From contig NZ_VUME01000001.1 of NCBI RefSeq assembly GCF_009696325.1, positions 186,001-250,000 of the forward strand: a stretch of DNA of 64,000 nucleotides, given 5' to 3'. Made by a program: the position numbers and the translations under genes. The notes beneath the pieces were generated by a model. That model saw only the letters and a program-made list of their open reading frames with translations. It did no database searches and had not been told where the DNA came from. Below are positions 58,605 through 64,000 of this stretch, piece by piece (the stretch's first letter is position 1; every line of letters begins with the position of its first letter). The DNA is from Collinsella sp. WCA1-178-WT-3 (M1) (GTDB lineage: Bacteria; Actinomycetota; Coriobacteriia; Coriobacteriales; Coriobacteriaceae).

Positions 58605-59627
58605 ATGGCCGACGAGCACGAAACAGAAAGCAAGGCATGGGCGATTGAGGCCGCCGCGGCAGAGGCGGCATCGCGTGCCGCCGAGGAGGTGCATCGTCCT
58701 CCCGTGGTGCCGATGGAGCGCGTGGTCGATCGCGCCGATATCGAGCGCGGCGAGCGTGCCGGTCAAAAGCGCAGCCAGGAGCCGGGCTTCCCGCGCTTTT
58801 TCGCCGAGCTCAATCTGGGCCTGATCCTCACGGCGTTCGCCATCGTTGCGTTTAAAACCCCTAATCATTTTGCTTTTGGCGGAACCTCGGGCGTGTCGGT
58901 CATACTTTCCACGCTGTTCCCGACTCTGCCCGTCGGCGTCTTTATGTGGATCATCAATGCGGTTCTCGTCGTCTTGGGCTTTATCTTTTTGGAGCGCAAG
59001 GCAATCCTGTGGAGCGTTTTTGCCTCGTTTGCGCTTTCGGCCTACGTCTCGCTGTTTGAGTTCTTCATTCCGACGGATGTTTCGATGACGGGCGATATGT
59101 GGCTCGACCTGTGTTTTGCCGTTATCTTGCCGGCGCTGGGCAGTGCCATTGTTTTTGACATTGGCGCCTCGACGGGCGGCACCGATATCCTTGCCATGAT
59201 CCTCAAGCGTCGCACGACGCTCGAGATCGGACGCGCCTTGCTACTGGTCGATATCGGCATCGTGACCATCGCGGCCTTTTTGTACGGTCCGCGCGTTGGC
59301 CTGTACTGCGTGCTCGGCCTGTTTGCCAAGACGCTTGTGGTCGACAAGGCCATCGAGAGCATTCACTTGCGCAAGGTCTGTACGATTATTTGCTCCGAAC
59401 CGCGCAAAGTCGAGGAGTTTATCGTTAAGCATCTCAACCGCACGGCAACGATCAGCCGCGGCTACGGTGCCTTCTCGGGCAATTGCGTCACAGTGATCAT
59501 GAGCGTGTTGAGCCGTCGCGAGGCAGTGCAACTGCGCCGCTATACCCGCGATATCGATCCGGATGCGTTTATCACGATCGTTGACAGCTCCGAGATCGTG
59601 GGCAAGGGCTTCCGCGGCACGAACTAG
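58605..59627 (+). CDS. YitT-family membrane protein (DUF161/DUF2179)
   Basis: The 340-residue protein has an Ala/Glu-rich hydrophilic N-terminus of about 65 residues, five to six membrane helices with TPNHFAFGGTSGVSVIL and DIGASTGGTDILAMILKRRT, then a cytoplasmic DUF2179-type domain (VCTIICSEPRKVEEFIVKHLNRTATI...YSG-like AFSGN). The YitT family has no settled function. The long N-terminus is not usual for the family. Confidence 0.9.
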   Translation: MADEHETESKAWAIEAAAAEAASRAAEEVHRPPVVPMERVVDRADIERGERAGQKRSQEPGFPRFFAELNLGLILTAFAIVAFKTPNHFAFGGTSGVSVILSTLFPTLPVGVFMWIINAVLVVLGFIFLERKAILWSVFASFALSAYVSLFEFFIPTDVSMTGDMWLDLCFAVILPALGSAIVFDIGASTGGTDILAMILKRRTTLEIGRALLLVDIGIVTIAAFLYGPRVGLYCVLGLFAKTLVVDKAIESIHLRKVCTIICSEPRKVEEFIVKHLNRTATISRGYGAFSGNCVTVIMSVLSRREAVQLRRYTRDIDPDAFITIVDSSEIVGKGFRGTN

Positions 59628-59777
59628 CGCGGATATACCCTTCGAACCATTGAATAAAGCCGCCTACGTTTCAAATCGGTCATCTTGGGGTATTTGTCCC
59701 CACATTGCGCGATAATGTTGCCAAAGACGTCGTTTGCGATCCAGGTGATTCGCTCCAGATACGAAGGGATGATTTCG

Positions 59778-61025
59778 ATGTTCTGTTCGCAGTGTGGCGC
59801 CCCCATGGGCGATAACGACAAGTTCTGCGGCGTGTGCGGTGCCCCTAATACCGAGGTCAAGGCCGCCGGCCCCGCTCCCCAGGGACAGTCTCAGTCCCAG
59901 CAGTTTGTTCCGCAACCGCCCGTGGCGAATGCGCCAAAGGGCTGTGTGGCTCAGGCGTTCCAAGACATGACCAAGACTCCGGGCGTGCTGCAGCGCGTGT
60001 GCCAGATTGCTTTTTTGCCGGCGCTTATCTGTGTCGTGTCGGTGCTCGTGCTGTTCATTCCCATTATCGGCGGTATTGCAGCTGCCATCGGCTTTTTGGC
60101 CGCCTGCGTGGCGAGTGTGTGCGGTTCGGGCTTTGGCATCGAGTGGGGTCGCGACCTGTCGCTTAAGATCGATGACGGCATGGATCGTCCGTTGATGCGT
60201 TCCACATCGTTTGGCCTCGGGGTCTTTTCGAGCGTTATTTCGGTCGTGCTCGAGATTATCGCTGCCATTCCCGTTATTGGTGTAGTGCTTTCGCTGGTGG
60301 AGAGCGTGGTAATTGGCGCGGCGGGCTCGTATTCGTATTACGGCTCTTCTGCGCTCGAGACTGCGCTGTTTGGCTCGCTTGGCCTGCTTGTCCTGGCTAT
60401 GATTGCCACGGCGGTCCTGGGAGTCTTCTTTAAGATGTTCGCCGATATCGCCGTGATGCACTTTGCGGTGACCGGTCGCGTCGAGAGCGCGTTTTCGCTC
60501 GACAAGGTCTGGGCGGCCTTTAAGAACAATAAGACCAAGCTGTTCTGCGCTTCATTCCTTCCCGAGTTTTTGACGGGCCTGGTCGCCAACGTTGTCACAT
60601 GGATCTTGACGGCGGTCTTTGGCGCTATTGCCTCTGTCGGTATGTATAGCTACTACTATCGTCCTACGGGTATTGAGGCAATTGTTACCGGCGGTGGCAT
60701 CTCACTCGTGCTGTTCCTGGTGCTGATCGCTTTCGTCACCGTATTTCTAACGGTCTTTGGCAAGATGCTCAAGCACCGTGCCGTTGGCTATTGGGTCGCA
60801 CGTTATGCAAGCGAGTGGGCCGACGAGGACAAGGACGACGTCCTGACTTTTGTATTGCCCTTCGAGAAGAAGTCCGCTCCTTCGGGTTACAGCGCTCCGG
60901 ATGTCGCGCCTGAGCCCGAGCCTGAGTCTGTCCCGGGATCTGCGCCGGAGTCCGAGCCCACGACGGAGTCCGAGCCCACGACGGAGCCCGCGCCAAGCTC
61001 CGACGAGGACCCGCAAGACGAGTAG
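59778..61025 (+). CDS. Zinc-ribbon polytopic membrane protein
   Basis: The 415-residue protein begins with a zinc ribbon MFCSQCGAPMGDNDKFCGVCG (two CxxC pairs), then a Gln/Pro-rich linker. About six hydrophobic helices follow with a Gly/Ala-rich pattern similar to DUF4013-type membrane proteins. The last 50 residues are an acidic Pro/Glu/Ser/Thr repeat (SEPTTESEPTTEP). The ATG at 59778 is preferred over 59769 because GAAGGG is 9 nt before it. Function unknown. Confidence 0.75.
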   Translation: MFCSQCGAPMGDNDKFCGVCGAPNTEVKAAGPAPQGQSQSQQFVPQPPVANAPKGCVAQAFQDMTKTPGVLQRVCQIAFLPALICVVSVLVLFIPIIGGIAAAIGFLAACVASVCGSGFGIEWGRDLSLKIDDGMDRPLMRSTSFGLGVFSSVISVVLEIIAAIPVIGVVLSLVESVVIGAAGSYSYYGSSALETALFGSLGLLVLAMIATAVLGVFFKMFADIAVMHFAVTGRVESAFSLDKVWAAFKNNKTKLFCASFLPEFLTGLVANVVTWILTAVFGAIASVGMYSYYYRPTGIEAIVTGGGISLVLFLVLIAFVTVFLTVFGKMLKHRAVGYWVARYASEWADEDKDDVLTFVLPFEKKSAPSGYSAPDVAPEPEPESVPGSAPESEPTTESEPTTEPAPSSDEDPQDE

Positions 61026-61037
61026 CCCTGTCACCTG

Positions 61038-61062
61038 CCATTTGGGGACGGGGTGGAAATGG
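61038..61062. repeat. GGGAC-core hairpin, CCATTT class (copy 1)
   Basis: CCATTT and AAATGG arms enclose GGGGACGGGGTGG, 12 nt after the zinc-ribbon gene's stop codon. Confidence 0.8.
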
Positions 61063-61088
61063 TAGAAATAGTGCTTGACGAATGAGCG

Positions 61089-61116
61089 GGGGCGGACGTG
61101 TCGAAACGTCCGCCCC
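61089..61116. terminator. Hairpin between convergent genes
   Basis: GGGGCGGACGT and ACGTCCGCCCC form an 11-bp stem between the zinc-ribbon gene and the M20 gene. It may terminate both; T-runs are short. Confidence 0.7.
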
Positions 61117-61165
61117 TGCTTTGACATCGCGATGTGGCTACGGCTGCGAGATGGTCGCGATTCGA

Positions 61166-62629
61166 CTACTCGTTGTGCTTCTCCTCGTGACGAGCGGCGG
61201 TGCGAGCTTCGTGGATGCCCTTGATCGCGGCATGGCGAGCCGTGCGGGCATCATGGATGGCGTCACGAGCCTCGGCGGACATCGCCTTGGCAGAGCGTAG
61301 CTTGGCTGCCAGATCGGGATTGGTCTCGGCAACCGCGGCGATAGCGGGGCCGTCGAGCTCCTCTTGCGTGGGCTCGGCCAAAAAGTCGATGGCATACTGA
61401 GCGGCTACCATGGAGCCCTTGGCGAGCACGCTCTCGTCGATCTTATAGAAGCAGGAGTGCTGGGCGTACGTGGCGCCAATCTTGGGGTTGCGCGTGCCCA
61501 CAAAGGCAAGCACACCCGGTACACGGCGCAGGTACTCCGAAAAATCCTCGCCCGAAAGCGTGCCGCGATAATGGCCTTCGCCGGCTGCACCCAGACACTT
61601 GACCACGGCCTGACGACAACGCTCACTCGAGGCGACGTCGTTTTCGACCTTGTAGTTGGCGATGGTGTAGTCGGTAAGTTCAGCCTCGGCGCCCAGGGCC
61701 GCCGCAGTGTGCTCTACGATGCGGCGCATGAGCTCGGGCATTTCCTCGTGCGTCGAATCGCCATAGGTGCGCACCGTGCCGGCGAGGTAGGCGGTACCGG
61801 CGATAACGTTGCGCGCGGTGCCGCCGTGCAGCTCGCCGACGGTAATGACGGCCGGCTCGTAGGGGCTGATCTCGCGCGAAACGATGGTCTGCAGGGCGTT
61901 GACGATCTCGGCCGCCACCATGACGGCGTCGTGGCCGCGCTGGGGCATGGCGCCGTGGCACGAGGTCCCGCGGACATTAATGCGGAACCAGTCGGTATTG
62001 GCCATGCGCGGACCGGGCTCGCAGCTTACGGTGCCGGCGTCGACCTCACTCCAGATGTGTGCAGCGTAGGCGCCATCGACGCCGTCGAGCACGCCCGTGC
62101 CGATCATGAGTTTGGCGCCTTGGCCGTTTTCCTCACTGGGTTGGAAGACGATGCGGACCTCGCCGTGGATGTCGTCGGTCATATGGCGCAGGATCTGCAG
62201 CGTGCCGAGCATCATGGCAATGTGGCAGTCGTGGCCGCAGGCGTGCATGCAGCCCTCGTTGACGCTGGCGAACTCCTCGCCGGTCTGCTCGGTGACGGGT
62301 AGGGCGTCGATATCCGCGCGCAGCAGGATGCGGCGGCGCGGCGTGCCGTCCTCGCGGTAGGCGTCGGGTGCGGTGCCGCGAAGGGTCGCCACCAGGCCCG
62401 TCTTAAGCGGGCGCTCGTAGGGGATATTCATGGCGTCGAGCTGGTTGGCGATGTCAGAAGTCGTGCGCTCTTCGGCGAGGCTCAGCTCCGGGTGCTTATG
62501 GAAGTGCCGGCGCTGCTTGATGATGTAGGGCTCAAACTCGGCGGCGATATCTTGGATGGCTGCGGTGACGTCATCAGCCGCGCGGGCCTCGGTCGCTGCC
62601 ATAATCTGCTGTGCCTTGGTCTTCGTCAT
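61166..62629 (-). CDS. M20 family amidohydrolase/peptidase
   Basis: The 487-residue metalloenzyme resembles N-acyl-amino-acid and hippurate-type amidohydrolases. Motifs are RRHFHKHPELSLAEERT, LRADIDALPVTEQTG, the metal site GCMHACGHDCHIAMML with Cys/His, FQPSEENGQGAKLM with the catalytic Glu, and GEDFSEYLRRVPG. About 75 residues beyond the catalytic domain form a charged helical tail (KAMSAEARDAIHDARTARHA) not usual for the family. The ATG at 62629 has AGGAG upstream. Substrate unknown. Confidence 0.9.
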   Translation of the reverse strand: MTKTKAQQIMAATEARAADDVTAAIQDIAAEFEPYIIKQRRHFHKHPELSLAEERTTSDIANQLDAMNIPYERPLKTGLVATLRGTAPDAYREDGTPRRRILLRADIDALPVTEQTGEEFASVNEGCMHACGHDCHIAMMLGTLQILRHMTDDIHGEVRIVFQPSEENGQGAKLMIGTGVLDGVDGAYAAHIWSEVDAGTVSCEPGPRMANTDWFRINVRGTSCHGAMPQRGHDAVMVAAEIVNALQTIVSREISPYEPAVITVGELHGGTARNVIAGTAYLAGTVRTYGDSTHEEMPELMRRIVEHTAAALGAEAELTDYTIANYKVENDVASSERCRQAVVKCLGAAGEGHYRGTLSGEDFSEYLRRVPGVLAFVGTRNPKIGATYAQHSCFYKIDESVLAKGSMVAAQYAIDFLAEPTQEELDGPAIAAVAETNPDLAAKLRSAKAMSAEARDAIHDARTARHAAIKGIHEARTAARHEEKHNE

Positions 62630-62692
62630 GGTCGATTTGCTCCTTGCTGGTTTATCGCAAAATCGTACAGGCTCTTTCCAGTATGCCACCTG

Positions 62693-62823
62693 CCATTTGG
62701 GGACGGGGCAGAAATGGTAGAAATGGATACCTCCGTAACCTTGACAGGTCCAAATTGCTTATGCACGCAGCCTTGGATGCGGCTTTCAAGCTTGAAATCT
62801 ACCATTTCTACCCCGTCCCCAAG
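62693..62823. repeat. GGGACGGGG-core inverted pair, CCATTT class (copies 2 and 3)
   Basis: CCATTTGGGGACGGGGCAG at 62693 and its near reverse complement CTACCCCGTCCCCAAGG ending at 62823 face each other across about 70 nt, both continuing into AAATGGTAGA. Each half can also form its own short CCATTT/AAATGG-type hairpin. With the M20 promoter region it accounts for the 310-bp gap 62630-62939. Confidence 0.85.
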
Positions 62824-62939
62824 GGGCAGACGGGGCCGTTGGGGTTGGGAAAGGTGCCGTTTACCGCTTGACGTTTTGCAGCTGTGGCGGTGGAGTACAC
62901 TCGGGGGTGTTGAATTTCCTGCCAGAGATGGGGATGCCC

Positions 62940-64000
62940 ATGCAACATATCGATCGGATTATCCGCTCTAAGAACGTCTTTACCTCGCAAGATGGCATCG
63001 ATACCGCCCGTGAGCTGGCGATTGCCATCGCAGGCGACCGTATCGTCGCAGTCGGCAAGCCCGATGACGTGATCGCCGCCGCTCCTGCCGCCACGCCGGT
63101 TATCGACTACGGCGAGCAGTTTGTCTGCCCCGGTTTCCATGACGCTCATCTGCACTTCTTTCATACCTCGGTCGGTTCATCGCCGTATATGCTTATGGAT
63201 GGGGGCACGTCCGAGGTGGCGCTGGTGCAGCACGTTCTCGAGTTTTCCCAGGATCTGCCCGACGACGCTTGGGTTGTGACGCAGGGCTGGCGCGACTACC
63301 GTTGGGACCCGCCCGAGCATCCTACCAAGGCGTCGCTCGATGCGGTATTTCCCGATCGTCCCTGCGTTATGTACTCGGGCGACGGCCACACGCTGTGGCT
63401 CAACAGTCGCGCTCTCGAGGCGCTCGGCGTCACGCGCGATAGCGAGCCGCCAGCGGGCGGCAGCTACGACAAGGACGCAAACGGTGAGCTCACGGGCATT
63501 GCTCACGAGGCGGCCGCCATGCAGCTGTTGCCGCGCTGCCTTGAGTGGCTGGGCGAAGATCGCATCGCAAGCGCTTACGCCGATCAAATGAGGCGCATGG
63601 CCGAGCAGGGCATCACCTCGATCTGCGACATGTCGCTCATGCCCATGCCGGGCTGCGATTTTATCCGCGACGACGTCTACGACAAACTGCAGACAGCCGG
63701 CAAGCTGGGCATTCGTGCCCATCTGTTCCCCACGCTGCTGGATGACCAGTCGCGTCTAGAAGAGCTGCAGGAACGTTACGCGAACAACGCACTGCTTTCG
63801 GCGCCGGGCTTTAAGCAGTTCTTTGATGGCGTGTCGAGCGAACATACGGCATATCTCACCGAGCCCTATACCAATCCGCGCTTCCCGGGCGACCAAGGCC
63901 GTCTGACGGTTTCCGCCGAGCGCATGCGCAAGCTGGTTCTGGCGGCTGCGGAGCGCGGCCGCGCCGTGCGCATCCACGTTATCGGCGACGGTGCGATTCA
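62940..64000 (+). CDS. YtcJ-like metal-dependent amidohydrolase (partial, runs off window)
   Basis: The first 353 codons are present with no stop. The N-terminal composite domain has the metal-binding CPGFHDAHLHFF, then WVVTQGWRDYRWDPPEHPT and SGDGHTLWLNSRALEALGV, all typical of the YtcJ/amidohydrolase_3 group, and VRIHVIGDGAI near the end. Members hydrolyse amide or imide bonds, mostly with unknown substrates. An in-frame ATG at 62934 is an alternative start; GAGATGGGG lies just upstream. Confidence 0.88.
   Translation, partial: MQHIDRIIRSKNVFTSQDGIDTARELAIAIAGDRIVAVGKPDDVIAAAPAATPVIDYGEQFVCPGFHDAHLHFFHTSVGSSPYMLMDGGTSEVALVQHVLEFSQDLPDDAWVVTQGWRDYRWDPPEHPTKASLDAVFPDRPCVMYSGDGHTLWLNSRALEALGVTRDSEPPAGGSYDKDANGELTGIAHEAAAMQLLPRCLEWLGEDRIASAYADQMRRMAEQGITSICDMSLMPMPGCDFIRDDVYDKLQTAGKLGIRAHLFPTLLDDQSRLEELQERYANNALLSAPGFKQFFDGVSSEHTAYLTEPYTNPRFPGDQGRLTVSAERMRKLVLAAAERGRAVRIHVIGDGAI

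Noticed and set aside
1-64000. tRNA, rRNA, prophage or complete insertion sequence
   Set aside because: Scanning by eye found no cloverleaf with conserved T-loop, no rRNA signature, no integrase or transposase reading frame. A tool-based scan would be needed to exclude a tRNA fully.

Overview
The window is a high-GC chromosomal segment most consistent with a Collinsella-like gut actinobacterium (Coriobacteriia). This is a judgement from gene content, codon bias and intergenic repeat style: type III pantothenate kinase, an AmaP/DUF2273/Asp23 cluster, a giant CoA-dehydratase-activase-like protein, a DUF6020-type membrane protein, an OPT transporter, a lipoprotein arylsulfotransferase, and many small GGGAC-core hairpins. 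No rRNA, tRNA, complete insertion sequence, prophage or CRISPR array was seen.

Layout. 1-10 kb: the 3' end of an FtsX-type permease, a membrane-linked XRE regulator flanked by two related dyads, 6-phosphofructokinase, an anchored bile-salt-hydrolase-like Ntn hydrolase, an M18 aminopeptidase, a 2-hydroxyacid dehydrogenase, SEC-C methionine aminopeptidase, a radical SAM protein and an alpha/beta hydrolase. 10-19 kb: a degenerate-GGDEF/REC/HD-GYP signalling protein, a polar amino acid ABC transporter with a gamma-glutamyl hydrolase behind it, a repeat-rich 650-bp gap holding an apparent gene remnant, and a divergent dxs. 19-24 kb: an HD hydrolase, a membrane protein, amt-glnK and a HAD phosphatase. 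23.7-38.2 kb is the accessory-looking part: a UvrD-type helicase-nuclease and WYL regulator, divergent from rtcB and a DnaB-like protein that has lost its Walker A; an AT-richer orphan gene; then four genes of one uncharacterised two-module family (one frameshifted), with the same palindrome placed 54 nt upstream of both full-length copies. 38-50 kb: a TetR regulator with a 1587-residue activase-like protein, a hydroxyacyl-CoA dehydrogenase, arylsulfotransferase, DUF389 and OPT membrane proteins. 50-64 kb: coaX, dCMP deaminase, NifU-domain protein, lgt, a GT-C-like membrane protein, YebC, an Asp23 envelope-stress cluster, YitT, a zinc-ribbon membrane protein, M20 amidohydrolase and a YtcJ-type amidohydrolase running off the end.

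Two things stand out. First, about 19 copies of a GGGAC(A/G)GG core sit in small hairpins whose stems differ in sequence but keep pairing; several begin 0-2 nt after a stop codon. Second, the 31.6-38.2 kb paralogous family has a shared cis element, internal duplication and an A7 frameshift, next to an RNA-repair (rtcB)/WYL/helicase-nuclease neighbourhood. Functions for the four paralogues, the 30.4-kb orphan and the DnaB-like protein cannot be assigned from sequence alone.
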